The position numbers and the translations under genes are program-made. From assembly GCF_030908465.1 (NCBI RefSeq), contig NZ_CP133078.1, positions 1,054,001 to 1,118,000 on the forward strand: a stretch of 64,000 bases of DNA, in the 5' to 3' direction. Positions within the stretch are counted from its first letter, which is position 1; every line of letters begins with the position of its first letter. Positions 46,341 to 55,298 of the stretch are shown piece by piece. Source of the DNA: Anaerotignum sp. MB30-C6. Its GTDB lineage: Bacteria; Bacillota; Clostridia; Lachnospirales; Anaerotignaceae. Below the pieces are notes generated by a model. It was not told where the DNA came from, made no database searches, and saw nothing but the letters and a program-made list of their open reading frames with translations.

Positions 46341-48569
46341 TTATTCAACACCTAAGCCCATCTGTTCTTGCAACCCGTTTGCTACCTTATCTTTTTCTTG
46401 AATGAAATGCCCTGTGGAAGGGATTTTTTTAGCTCGGTAATATTCAATATTTTCTGAAGAGAAATCCTCAGGTTTGAACACTGTGGAAACAGTGCTGTTT
46501 TTCTTTAAAGTATAAACTTGAACACCTGCTGCACTTCTTGATGCATTTATGGGGATCATTTCTGTGTTTAACAAGGTAGCCTTGTCATTGTTTCGCATCA
46601 AAACAAAGTCAGTTTCCGAGTCTAGTTTTTCCATATAAACCAGCTTAGAACGGGAGGAATAAGCATTCACCAATTTCCGTCGGTTCATTTTGGTTGCATA
46701 AGCCGAAAGTTGAACTTTTGAGACTTTGCCGTTTTCAAAGAAGAAAACCATGAAGCCTGAATAATCCGCAGTGGCAGTCATGTATAGAATTTTCTCATCC
46801 ACTTCCATGCCGAGAAGGTTGGGCAAATAATCACCTAAAATACTGGCTTTTGTATCGGGAATATCATGTGCTTTCATTTTATAAACATTATATTGGTCGG
46901 AGAAAAATAGGATGTCTGTACGGTTGGTGGTTTCCAGCTCGTCAACAATTCTGTCCTCATCTTTCAGCTTTTGTTCTCCTGAGGAACGCAAAGAGGATAG
47001 AGGGATTTTTTTGAAATAATTCTCTTCAGTAAGGAAAAGACGTACGCCGTAATCTTCTATGAGGTCATCCTTTGTAATGGTAACAACCTCTTCCTCTTGA
47101 ACGATTTCCGTTTTTCTAGGCTTTCCGAATTTTTTCTGCACATATTTTAGTTGCTTGCAGATAATATTTCGAATTTTTGTGTTGCTTTTCAAGGTATCTT
47201 TTAGTTCTTTGATTTCTTCTTCCAAAGTTTTCAGCTCTTCAATACGTTTTAAAATATACTCTTTATTGATATTCCTAAGCTTGATTTCAGCAATATACTC
47301 CGACTGTATTTGGTCAATTTCAAACCCACTCATTAAATTTGGTACAACCATGCTTTCCTGCTCAGTGTTTCGGATAATAGAAATTGCTTTGTCTATATCC
47401 ATAAGAATTTTGGAAAGACCTTGCAACAAATGGAATTTTTCTTCTTTTTTATGCACATCATAAGCAAGCTGGCGGTGGATAGAGTCAACTCGAAAATCTA
47501 CCCAATGCTTTAAAATATCACCAACGCCCAAGGTCATTGGTTTGCCGTGAATGAGGACGTTAAAGTTACAGCTAAAGCTGTCGAGAAGGGGGGTGAGGCT
47601 AAAAAGCTTGTGCATCAAAAGCTCAGGATCGGTGTTGCGTTTGATGTCTAAAGTGATTTTTAAGCCGTTTAAGTCCGTTTCGTCTCTAACGTCGGTAATA
47701 TCCCTAATTTTACCGCTTTTCACCAAAACCAATATTTTATCAATGATACTTTCGATATTTGTGGTATAGGGGATTTCATAAACTTCGATACAACTATTTT
47801 TCTTATCAAATCGATATTTAGCCCGTAGTTTAAAGCTACCACGGCCTGTTTTATAAATCCTTTCCAAATCTTTGCGGTTGTATATCAACTGGCCACCCGT
47901 AGAAAAATCTGGGGCGGGGAGGTGATCGCAAAGGTTAATGGAGTCGTCCTTGATGTATTGTATGGTTGCCTCACAAAGCTCAGTCAAATTAAAGCTGCAA
48001 ATGGAGCTTGCCATACCAACAGCGATACCCAAGTTTGGATTCGCCAAAATATTGGGGAAGGTAGTGGGTAAAAGGGTTGGTTCCTTCATCGTGCCGTCAT
48101 AATTATCGACAAAATCCACTGTGTTTTTTTCAATATTCCCGAAAAGCTCGTTGCAAATAGTTCCCAATTTCACCTCAGTATAACGGGGTGCTGCATAAGC
48201 CATATCTTTAGAGTACTGCTTACCAAAGTTACCTTTGGAATCCACAAAAGGAACCAACAGGGCACCGTTTCCCTCGGTTAAACGAACCAGAGTTTCGTAT
48301 ATTGCCCCGTCACCATGGGGATTAAGCTTCATGGTTTGACCTACCACGTTGGAGGATTTTGTCCTGTCCCCTTTGAGCAAGTTCATAAGGTACATGGTAT
48401 ACAGAAGCTTCCTATGGGAAGGCTTAAAGCCGTCAATTTCAGGTATTGCACGGGAAACAATAACACTCATAGCATAGGGCATATAGTTGATTTCCAAAGT
48501 TTGGGTAATGACCTGCTCATGAATGTGGTTTTCTTTGGCCTCAGTAGTTGTATTTTTCTTTTTTGCCAT
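46341..48569 (-). CDS. parC: DNA topoisomerase IV-like subunit A
   Basis: Catalytic breakage-rejoining subunit of a type IIA topoisomerase, 742 residues. The N-terminal block MPYAMSVIVSRAIPEIDGFKPSHRKLLYTMY is followed by VVGQTMKLNPHGDGAIYETLVRLTEGN and the active-site Tyr130 in AYAAPRYTEVKL. A coiled-coil and C-terminal beta-pinwheel domain follow. The quinolone-region Ser/Glu pattern is altered (LNPHGDGA). It is more divergent than the usual gyrA/parC, and belongs to a second clostridial pair. It follows parE by 19 bases and is the last gene of the operon. Confidence 0.92.
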   Translation of the reverse strand: MAKKKNTTTEAKENHIHEQVITQTLEINYMPYAMSVIVSRAIPEIDGFKPSHRKLLYTMYLMNLLKGDRTKSSNVVGQTMKLNPHGDGAIYETLVRLTEGNGALLVPFVDSKGNFGKQYSKDMAYAAPRYTEVKLGTICNELFGNIEKNTVDFVDNYDGTMKEPTLLPTTFPNILANPNLGIAVGMASSICSFNLTELCEATIQYIKDDSINLCDHLPAPDFSTGGQLIYNRKDLERIYKTGRGSFKLRAKYRFDKKNSCIEVYEIPYTTNIESIIDKILVLVKSGKIRDITDVRDETDLNGLKITLDIKRNTDPELLMHKLFSLTPLLDSFSCNFNVLIHGKPMTLGVGDILKHWVDFRVDSIHRQLAYDVHKKEEKFHLLQGLSKILMDIDKAISIIRNTEQESMVVPNLMSGFEIDQIQSEYIAEIKLRNINKEYILKRIEELKTLEEEIKELKDTLKSNTKIRNIICKQLKYVQKKFGKPRKTEIVQEEEVVTITKDDLIEDYGVRLFLTEENYFKKIPLSSLRSSGEQKLKDEDRIVDELETTNRTDILFFSDQYNVYKMKAHDIPDTKASILGDYLPNLLGMEVDEKILYMTATADYSGFMVFFFENGKVSKVQLSAYATKMNRRKLVNAYSSRSKLVYMEKLDSETDFVLMRNNDKATLLNTEMIPINASRSAAGVQVYTLKKNSTVSTVFKPEDFSSENIEYYRAKKIPSTGHFIQEKDKVANGLQEQMGLGVE

Positions 48570-48588
48570 GTTGGTACACCGTCTTTCT

Positions 48589-50565
48589 TTAACTTATGTC
48601 TGTAAAATCCAGATATTTGTAGCCTTCTTCGGCAATAAATTCTTTTCTGCCTGCTAAATTTTCCCCCAACAAAAGCTCGAATGTTTGCTGAGTAAGCTCG
48701 GCATCGTCGGGAGTCACCAAAATCAACCGTCTTGATGCAGGGTTCATGGTGGTTTCCCACATCATTTCAGGCTGGTTCTCACCAAGCCCCTTAGAACGGT
48801 TGATTTTCACTTTGCCTTTAAGTTTTCCAATAATCTCTGCTTTTTCACCTTCAGAGTAAGCAAAGTAGGTTTGCTTTCCGTTGCTAATCTCATACAGAGG
48901 TGACTCGGCAATATAAACTTTTTTCTCATGAATCAAGGTAGGAACCAATCGATAGAGCATGGTTAAAAGTAGGGTACGAATCTGAAAACCGTCCACATCG
49001 GCATCGGTGCAAAGAATAATCTTGCTCCAACGCAACTGGCTTAAATCGAAAGAGTTTAAGTCGGAGGTATGCTTCGATTTGATTTCAACGCCACAGCCCA
49101 AAACTTTCAAAAGGTCGGTGATGATGTCGTTGGCAAAAATTTTGTTATAATCTGCCTTCAGGCAATTTAAAATTTTACCTCGAATGGGAATGATTGCCTG
49201 AAATTCTGCATCTCTGCCAAGTTTACAAGCACCCAGAGCGGAATCGCCCTCAACGATGTAAATTTCCCGTCGATTTGTATCTTTGGTACGGCAGTTCACG
49301 AATTTTTCCACACGGTTGTTCATATCCAAAGTGCCTGTCAGCTTTTTACGGATAGAAATACGGGTTTTTTCCGCCGTTTCACGGCTACGCTTATTTGCCA
49401 AAATCTGAGCTGAAATCTTGTCGCCATCCATTTTATTTTCAATAAAATAAATTTCCAATTGTTCACGGAAAAAGTCAGTCATCGCATCTTGTATGAATTT
49501 ATTAGTGATGGATCGTTTTGTTTGGTTTTCGTAGCTTGTAACGGTAGAGAAGGAGTTGATGACTAAAATCAAACTGTCTTCAATATCGGTAAAGGTTATT
49601 TTCTTTTCGTCTTTTTTATATAGATTATTGGTCTTTAAATATTTATCTATAGCAAAAACAAAGGCGTTTTTCACTGCCTTATCAGGGGATCCGCCATACT
49701 CCAAAAAGCTGGAGTTATGGTAATATTCCAAAGCATTCACCTGATTGTTAAAGCAAAAAGCCGCCTCGAATTTAAGCTTATATTCGGGCTTGTCCTCACG
49801 ATCTCGGCCCTTTGTTTCTGTTTGAACATAATACACATCGGTAAGATTGTTTTTTCCGGAAAGCTCTACCAGATAATCTTTAATCCCATTTTCGTAACAA
49901 TAGAAAAATTTCTCGCCACTTTCTTCATCAAATAATTCAAAGGTCAAGCCTGCATTTACCACGGCTTGTTTTTTCAAAATATCTTGAAAATAAGAAAGGG
50001 GAATATTAATATCGGTAAATACATCTCGGTCGGGACGCCACTTAATCTGCGATCCAGTAGGATGCTTTTCCGCAGGCTCTTTTAAAAGACCCCCGACATT
50101 TTCTCCCTTTTCAAAGTGGAGACTGTAACAAGTATTATCACGATAAATGATTGCATCCATATATTCTGAGGCGTACTGGGTTGCACAGGTACCGAGGCCG
50201 TTTAAGCCCAAGCTAAACTCGTAGTTTTCCCCTGTATTATTTTGATACTTGCCCCCTGCGTAAAGCTCGCAGAAAACCAATTCCCAGTTAAACCGACCCT
50301 CATTGTTGTTATAATCCACGGGGATACCACGCCCGTAATCTTTTACCATAATGGAATGGTCAATGTAGCGAACGACTTCGATTTTTTTTCCGTAGCCTTC
50401 TCGTGCCTCATCTATAGAGTTAGATAGAATTTCAAATACTGCGTGCTCACAGCCATCGAGGCCATCGGAACCAAAAATAACCCCTGGGCGAAGTCGCACA
50501 CGATCTGCACCTTTTAGAGAGGTGATACTCTCATTTGTATAGTTCGAATTTTGTTTAGATTTCAT
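48589..50565 (-). CDS. parE: DNA topoisomerase IV-like subunit B
   Basis: ATPase subunit of the same topoisomerase, 658 residues. The GHKL ATPase has RPGVIFGSDGLDGCEHAVFEILSNSIDEA (Asn and Asp of the ATP site), VKDYGRGIPVDYNN and LGLNGLGTCATQYAS. The transducer follows, then the TOPRIM domain with the Mg2+ motif EGDSALG and the pattern CTDADVDGFQIRTL, and RSKGLGENQP near the end. The start at 50565 (MKSKQN) follows AGGTG; a longer frame crosses the probable promoter region. It is first in the parE-parC operon. Confidence 0.92.
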   Translation of the reverse strand: MKSKQNSNYTNESITSLKGADRVRLRPGVIFGSDGLDGCEHAVFEILSNSIDEAREGYGKKIEVVRYIDHSIMVKDYGRGIPVDYNNNEGRFNWELVFCELYAGGKYQNNTGENYEFSLGLNGLGTCATQYASEYMDAIIYRDNTCYSLHFEKGENVGGLLKEPAEKHPTGSQIKWRPDRDVFTDINIPLSYFQDILKKQAVVNAGLTFELFDEESGEKFFYCYENGIKDYLVELSGKNNLTDVYYVQTETKGRDREDKPEYKLKFEAAFCFNNQVNALEYYHNSSFLEYGGSPDKAVKNAFVFAIDKYLKTNNLYKKDEKKITFTDIEDSLILVINSFSTVTSYENQTKRSITNKFIQDAMTDFFREQLEIYFIENKMDGDKISAQILANKRSRETAEKTRISIRKKLTGTLDMNNRVEKFVNCRTKDTNRREIYIVEGDSALGACKLGRDAEFQAIIPIRGKILNCLKADYNKIFANDIITDLLKVLGCGVEIKSKHTSDLNSFDLSQLRWSKIILCTDADVDGFQIRTLLLTMLYRLVPTLIHEKKVYIAESPLYEISNGKQTYFAYSEGEKAEIIGKLKGKVKINRSKGLGENQPEMMWETTMNPASRRLILVTPDDAELTQQTFELLLGENLAGRKEFIAEEGYKYLDFTDIS

Positions 50566-50706
50566 AAAACACCTGCTTTTTTTGTTATCTGATCCCATAT
50601 ATATAAGAAGGAAGTAAAATACTCCCAATATATATTAATTTACATTAGTTTGGTTTTGGTGTCAAGGCGGTCAGAAAACCCTTATGGAAAATTATTTACA
50701 AAAATC

Positions 50707-50735
50707 TTGATTTTTTATGCAAAGGTTGGTATAAT
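50707..50735 (+). promoter_or_regulatory. Promoter of the tRNA-Ser gene
   Basis: TTGATT, 17-base spacer, TATAAT, about 88 bases before the tRNA. Confidence 0.7.
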
Positions 50736-50823
50736 TAATGGGCTAAATTGTTGTTGCGAAGAAGCAATCAAACAAAATAGTAATTTTGTGTTTCAGGGAT
50801 AGCCAGAAATGCAAAATTTATCC

Positions 50824-50911
50824 GGAGACGTATCGAAGTGGTCATAACGAGAACGACTCGAAATCGTTTGACGGTTAACCCCGTCCGTGGGTTCGAATCC
50901 CACCGTCTCCG
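50824..50911 (+). tRNA. tRNA-Ser (anticodon CGA)
   Basis: An 88-base class II tRNA. The acceptor stem pairs GGAGACG with CGTCTCC, with a G discriminator as expected for serine. The anticodon stem AACGA/TCGTT holds loop CTCGAAA, giving anticodon CGA. A long variable arm GACGG/CCGTC and the T-arm GTGGG-TTCGAAT-CCCAC are present. CCA is not encoded. It reads UCG codons. Confidence 0.97.
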
Positions 50912-50920
50912 CTAAGATAG

Positions 50921-50956
50921 ATTGGCAAATTAGAGATGAAATTTGCCGATTTTTTC
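50921..50956 (+). terminator. Terminator of the tRNA-Ser gene
   Basis: ATTGGCAAATT pairs with AATTTGCCGAT, then six T. Confidence 0.85.
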
Positions 50957-50992
50957 TTAATTTGAACCTATATAGATAATGATAAATGGTTT

Positions 50993-51027
50993 AAGCACGA
51001 TGGCTTATTTATGCTATCGTGCTTTTC
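50993..51027 (+). terminator. Second hairpin after tRNA-Ser
   Basis: AAGCACGATGGC pairs with GCTATCGTGCTT (one mismatch), followed by TTCCT. It may be a second terminator or end a small unrecognised transcript. Confidence 0.6.
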
Positions 51028-51264
51028 CTATTGGGTTGAAAAGTCTTTTTTACTGGTTTTTTTCATGCTATAATCTACTAAAAAACATTAGAAATTTACG
51101 CCTTATATTTTTGAGGCATTCTAAACTTATAATTGAAGATATACTTCTTACAGAGAAGGGATAAGGAAGAGGAATGGATAATAGGGCTTATGCTTGCATT
51201 CAATGAAAAAAGCCACATGAATGTGGGCCATAAAATATATGTTTATGTTGTGAAAAAGAAGGGG

Positions 51265-52032
51265 GTGGGTGGTATTAATAAGAGATATAAAACAAATGAA
51301 GTAGCTAAAATCATTGGCATACATCCAAATACTGTAAGAATGTATGAGGATTTGGGGTTAATTTCGAAACCCATGCGAAAAGAAAATGGATACCGTAATT
51401 TTACAAATTTACATATTCAGCAACTTAAATTGGCTCGTACTGCCTTTCAGATAGAGGTTTTGCAAAATGGACTACGAAAAAAAGCAGTTTCCATTGTAAA
51501 GCTGTCGGCTCAATGTGAATTTGATAAAGCAATTAAGTATACAGAAGAATATATTTTAGCTGTTGAAAAGGAGATATCAAATGCCAATGAGGCAGTGGAA
51601 ATTGCCAAAGAGTTGTTACAAGGCAGCACCCAAGGTAATAGCCATAGCTTAAAGCGGAAGGAAGTTTCGGATTTATTGGAAATCACCATGGACACCCTCC
51701 GTAATTGGGAAATGAACGGTCTATTAAAAGTAAAGCGTAAAGAAAATGGGTATCGTATGTATTCTGATGAAGATATCAGGAAACTGAAAATTATTCGATC
51801 TTTGAAGTGTGCGAATTATTCTCTTTCCGCAATTCTTCGTATGATGAATGAGGTTGATAAGGATTTGGAAGTGGATATTAGCGCAGTGTTGAATACGCCG
51901 CATCAAAACGAAGACATTATTTCGGTTTGCGATAGGTTGATTGTATCTTTAGGAAGTGCAAGAGAAAACGGGATTGGAATGAAATCAATCCTTTTTAATA
52001 TGAAAAATAAATATGCAAACCCTCTACTTTAA
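51265..52032 (+). CDS. Regulator with two MerR-type HTH domains
   Basis: A protein of about 255 residues with two MerR-like HTH domains. The first reads YKTNEVAKIIGIHPNTVRMYEDLGLISKP and HIQQLKLARTAF; the second, from about residue 130, reads LKRKEVSDLLEITMDTLRNWEMNGLLKVKR then ENGYRMYSDEDIRKLKIIR. Normal MerR proteins have one. Between them lies a helical segment (EYILAVEKEISNANEAVEIAKELL). The start is doubtful: GTG at 51265 is crowded by AGAAGGGG, while GGGGGTGG is well spaced to an in-frame ATT at 51274. It precedes an ABC transporter by 56 bases and is probably its regulator. Confidence 0.82.
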   Translation: MGGINKRYKTNEVAKIIGIHPNTVRMYEDLGLISKPMRKENGYRNFTNLHIQQLKLARTAFQIEVLQNGLRKKAVSIVKLSAQCEFDKAIKYTEEYILAVEKEISNANEAVEIAKELLQGSTQGNSHSLKRKEVSDLLEITMDTLRNWEMNGLLKVKRKENGYRMYSDEDIRKLKIIRSLKCANYSLSAILRMMNEVDKDLEVDISAVLNTPHQNEDIISVCDRLIVSLGSARENGIGMKSILFNMKNKYANPLL

Positions 52033-52088
52033 CACCAGACTTTTGTTTGGTGTTATTCTTCTTTTATCACAAAAAGGAGGAAGAAAAA

Positions 52089-52823
52089 ATGGACTATGTT
52101 ATCAAAGTAGAAAATCTAAAAAAATCCTATGGGAAGCAAATAGCCGTAGATAACCTTAGCTTTTCCGTTGAGAAAGGCACGGTATTTGGGTTGCTTGGGG
52201 CCAATGGTGCGGGCAAAAGCACCACTATTGAGTGCATCATTGGAACAAAACCCCTAGACAATGGAAGGGTATGTATTTTGGGTGTGAATCTCGTAAAAAG
52301 AAGAAAAGAATTGTTCGAAAAGGTTGGCGTTCAGTTTCAGGAGGCAAATTATCAGGAAAATATACGTGTAGGGGAGCTGTGTCAGGTTACTGCATCCCTT
52401 TATAAAAAACCTGCTGACTTCAATGCTTTGCTAAACAAATTTGGCATAGGGCACAAAAGTAACGCTTTGGTAAAGGAGCTTTCTGGTGGGCAAAGACAAA
52501 GACTATTTATCATCCTTGCCTTAATACCAAACCCAGAGGTGGTTTTTCTTGACGAGTTAACTACAGGTTTGGATGCAAGGGCAAGAAGAGAGGTGTGGCA
52601 TATTTTAAAAGAGTTAAAAGATAAAGGGCTAACGATGCTCCTAACCTCTCACTTTATGGATGAAGTTGAAGTCCTTTGCGACACTATTTGTATTTTGAAG
52701 AAAGGCAAAGTGGTTTTCAGAGGAACCGTTCAAGAAGCCGTTGAAGACAGCCCTTACGAAAAATTGGAGGATGCATATCTTTGGTATACAGATGAGGAGG
52801 AGAAAGATAATGAAAACTTTTAA
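52089..52823 (+). CDS. ABC transporter ATP-binding protein
   Basis: A 244-residue ATPase of an ABC exporter. It has Walker A GANGAGKST (about 38-46), the Q-loop, the signature LSGGQRQRL (about 135), Walker B VVFLDELTTGLDARAR and the H-loop in LTSHFMDEVEVL. The DrrA/CcmA-like pattern with a single ABC domain followed by an ABC-2 permease is typical of drug or peptide export. The ATG at 52089 follows AAGGAGG. The stop lies inside the next gene by 14 bases, which supports coupling. Confidence 0.95.
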   Translation: MDYVIKVENLKKSYGKQIAVDNLSFSVEKGTVFGLLGANGAGKSTTIECIIGTKPLDNGRVCILGVNLVKRRKELFEKVGVQFQEANYQENIRVGELCQVTASLYKKPADFNALLNKFGIGHKSNALVKELSGGQRQRLFIILALIPNPEVVFLDELTTGLDARARREVWHILKELKDKGLTMLLTSHFMDEVEVLCDTICILKKGKVVFRGTVQEAVEDSPYEKLEDAYLWYTDEEEKDNENF

Positions 52824-53553
52824 CACAATGCTAAAAACAGAGCTTAAGTTATCCCTTCGTGGTATGGATATGGTTATTTTCGCCGTCTGTATGCCTATTG
52901 TTGTTCTAGTTGTCCTTGGCATTATTTATGGTGACAAACCTGCTTTTGATGGTGCAAGATACACCTTTTTGGAGCAGTCCTTTGGGGCCATTGCCACAAT
53001 TGCCATTTGTGCTGGAGGTGTAATGGGTTTGCCTTTGGTAGTTTCCGACTATCGCAGCAAGCAAATTCTAAAAAGATTGAAAGTTACCCCGGTAAAACCT
53101 TGGGTAATTTTACTGGTTCAAGTTACAATTTACGGAATTTATTCCATTATGTCCTTGATTTCCCTATTTATTGTTGCCAATACATTTTTTGATTTTCGTA
53201 TGCAGGGGAGTATGTTTCAATTTATACTGGGGTGGTTACTGGTGATGCTTTCTTTATTTTCCATCGGCATGATGGTGGGCGGAATTGCGAAAAATACGAA
53301 AGATGCTGGTGTTATCGCTAGCATATTGTACTTCCCCATGTTAATATTTTCAGGTGCCACCGTACCCTACGAAGCCATGCCAAAGGTGTTGCAAAAAGTA
53401 GTGGATGTACTACCCCTAACCCAAGGAATCAAGATATTGAAATCTGCTACACTGGGTCTGCCTTTGGAGAATGTTATGCTTCCCATTGCTATTTTGACCA
53501 TACTAGCTGTTGTTTGTACGGGGGTAACGATTCGATTTTTTAAATGGGAATAA
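52810..53553 (+). CDS. ABC-2-type permease
   Basis: A 247-residue membrane partner of the preceding ATPase, with six helices (about 21-41, 57-80, 104-128, 138-162, 170-190, 222-242). The C-terminal block SGATVPYEAMPKVLQKVVDVLPLTQGIKIL is the usual ABC-2 signature near the last helix. The start is the ATG after AGGAGG within the end of the ATPase gene. With the double-MerR regulator it forms a small, locally controlled efflux unit; the substrate is unknown. Confidence 0.93.
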   Translation: MKTFNTMLKTELKLSLRGMDMVIFAVCMPIVVLVVLGIIYGDKPAFDGARYTFLEQSFGAIATIAICAGGVMGLPLVVSDYRSKQILKRLKVTPVKPWVILLVQVTIYGIYSIMSLISLFIVANTFFDFRMQGSMFQFILGWLLVMLSLFSIGMMVGGIAKNTKDAGVIASILYFPMLIFSGATVPYEAMPKVLQKVVDVLPLTQGIKILKSATLGLPLENVMLPIAILTILAVVCTGVTIRFFKWE

Positions 53554-53589
53554 TGGGAGATGAGAAGATGATTTTTGTTTTAACCCGAC

Positions 53590-53618
53590 ACAGACCCTCT
53601 AAGCAATAGAGGGTCTGT
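53590..53618 (+). terminator. Hairpin after the ABC exporter
   Basis: ACAGACCCTCT and AGAGGGTCTGT form a perfect 11-bp stem, 37 bases after the stop; no T-run. Confidence 0.5.
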
Positions 53619-53717
53619 AGATGGTTATCTGTGGAACTACGTATACTACGAATAACCAATGGATTTCAGGATTCATCTGTTGCCATAGAATACAGCTTCT
53701 AAGATGAGAAGGTTCAG

Positions 53718-53755
53718 AAAAAGGGTGGAAAGGAGTGTATCTTTTTCTACCCTTT
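53718..53755. terminator. Hairpin between convergent genes
   Basis: AAAGGGTGGAAA pairs with TTTCTACCCTTT (one mismatch). It probably ends the MocR gene on minus and the ABC unit on plus. Confidence 0.5.
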
Positions 53756-53784
53756 GTATCATTAAGGTGGTTAACAATAGAATT

Positions 53785-55176
53785 CTAAAATAAAGTGGCT
53801 AACTTTTTTATACCCTGTTCAATCTCTTCTATTGTCATGTTTCCATATCCAAAGATTAAAGAATGATCATACTGTGACTGTGTTTCTAATAACAAATAGT
53901 GTTGATTTACTGGGGCAATCTCAATGCCATTTTCTTTGATTTTACCAATCATGGCCTTATCAAAATAAACACCATCAAAGGAAGCCACTAAGTGTAACCC
54001 TGTTTCAGCACCAGTGATTTGAACCCTTTTTCCAAAGGAATCCTTTAGGCAATTGACCAAGTGGTTTCGTTTTTTCACATACAGTTTCCGCATTTTTCTG
54101 ATATGTTGCTCAAAGTGCCCTGCTTTTAAGAATTCGGCTAAAGTCAATTGCTCAAGAATAGGAGAATGCAAGTCAGCCACAAATTTAATTCTTTTCATTT
54201 TTTTGCAAAGGGCAGTAGGAAGAACCATATAACCAATACGCAAAGCTGGCATCAGTGTTTTTGAAAATGTCCCAACGTAGATTACTCTTTCTGGGTCTAG
54301 ATATTGCATGGATTGTATGGGACTGCCATCAAATCGAAACTCACTGTCATAATCGTCTTCAACGATATAAGAACCATGGCGTTGTGCGTACTTTATCAAT
54401 TCAATTCTTCGACCAGCTGGGAGAACAACACCCGTGGGGAATTGATGGCTTGGAGTTGTGAAAATCAGCTTTGGAGGAAAATTAGGTAGTTCAGACGTTA
54501 CCATTCCTTGGCTATCTACATTTATTGGAGACATTTTTATTCCATTGGCACCTAGTGTATGCAAAATACCATGGCTCAAAGGGTTTTCTACTAAAGCATA
54601 ATCCGTTTTCGAAAATAATTGGGACAATAGACTAAAAGATTGGGCTGCGCCATTTGTAATCATGATATTTTCTGGGAATGCATGGGCACCTCTTGCCCGA
54701 TTCAAGTATAAAGAAATCTGTGTTCTCAACTCATAATCACCAAAAGAGTCTTGGTAATCCAGTTGGGATGGTGTTATATCAAAGGCGATTCTATGATATG
54801 TTTGTGCCCACTTTTTCATAGGAATTGCCGCTAAATCTGGTATGCCTGTGCGAAAGGAGATGATATCCTTCGACGTGTTTTTTTTTGGAGGGGTTAATTT
54901 TCTTGGAGTGGTTCCATCGACTCGTTTAAGTTGAAGCCCCGTACAGATAAAAGTACCAGAGCCTTTTTTTGTATAGGCATATCCCTCAGCGATAAGCTGT
55001 TCAAAACTTTCTACTACAACGTTTCTTGCTACATTTAAATCTTTTGAGAGTTCCCTGGTAGAGGGGAGTTTTTCACCTGGTTTGATTGTTCCCAAAAGCA
55101 CAGCTTCTTTCAATGCGTGATAAATTTGATGTGAAAGAGAACTGCTTGATTTTCTATTAATACCTATGTATATCAT
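53785..55176 (-). CDS. MocR-type regulator (GntR HTH fused to aminotransferase domain)
   Basis: A 463-residue MocR/PdxR-like regulator. A GntR winged HTH at the front (LSHQIYHALKEAVLLGTIKP then LPSTRELSKDLNVARNVVVESFEQL) is joined to a class I aminotransferase-like domain. The PLP lysine lies in VGTFSKTLMPALRIGY, with YDSEFRFDGSPIQ ahead of it. Known members bind PLP and control pyridoxine, GABA or transporter genes. It is divergent from the B3/B4-LysE pair, its likely target. The promoter between them contains GTGATA/TATCAC. Confidence 0.93.
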   Translation of the reverse strand: MIYIGINRKSSSSLSHQIYHALKEAVLLGTIKPGEKLPSTRELSKDLNVARNVVVESFEQLIAEGYAYTKKGSGTFICTGLQLKRVDGTTPRKLTPPKKNTSKDIISFRTGIPDLAAIPMKKWAQTYHRIAFDITPSQLDYQDSFGDYELRTQISLYLNRARGAHAFPENIMITNGAAQSFSLLSQLFSKTDYALVENPLSHGILHTLGANGIKMSPINVDSQGMVTSELPNFPPKLIFTTPSHQFPTGVVLPAGRRIELIKYAQRHGSYIVEDDYDSEFRFDGSPIQSMQYLDPERVIYVGTFSKTLMPALRIGYMVLPTALCKKMKRIKFVADLHSPILEQLTLAEFLKAGHFEQHIRKMRKLYVKKRNHLVNCLKDSFGKRVQITGAETGLHLVASFDGVYFDKAMIGKIKENGIEIAPVNQHYLLLETQSQYDHSLIFGYGNMTIEEIEQGIKKLATLF

Positions 55177-55246
55177 ATCCGGTACCTCCCTTAGAGTGGT
55201 TCTATAAAAATATAGTGAATGTGGAACTTAAAAGAACCAATTTCTA

Positions 55247-55266
55247 GTGATAGAATTATATCACAA
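55247..55266. promoter_or_regulatory. Candidate MocR site and minus-strand promoter
   Basis: GTGATA-N6-TATCAC is an inverted repeat in the gap between the divergent genes. On the minus strand TTACAC, 16 bases, TATAAT overlaps it, so binding would repress the MocR gene. A second GATAGAAT lies nearby at 55267-55274. Confidence 0.5.
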
Positions 55267-55298
55267 GATAGAATCAGTGTAAATTTAAGGAGGACGAT

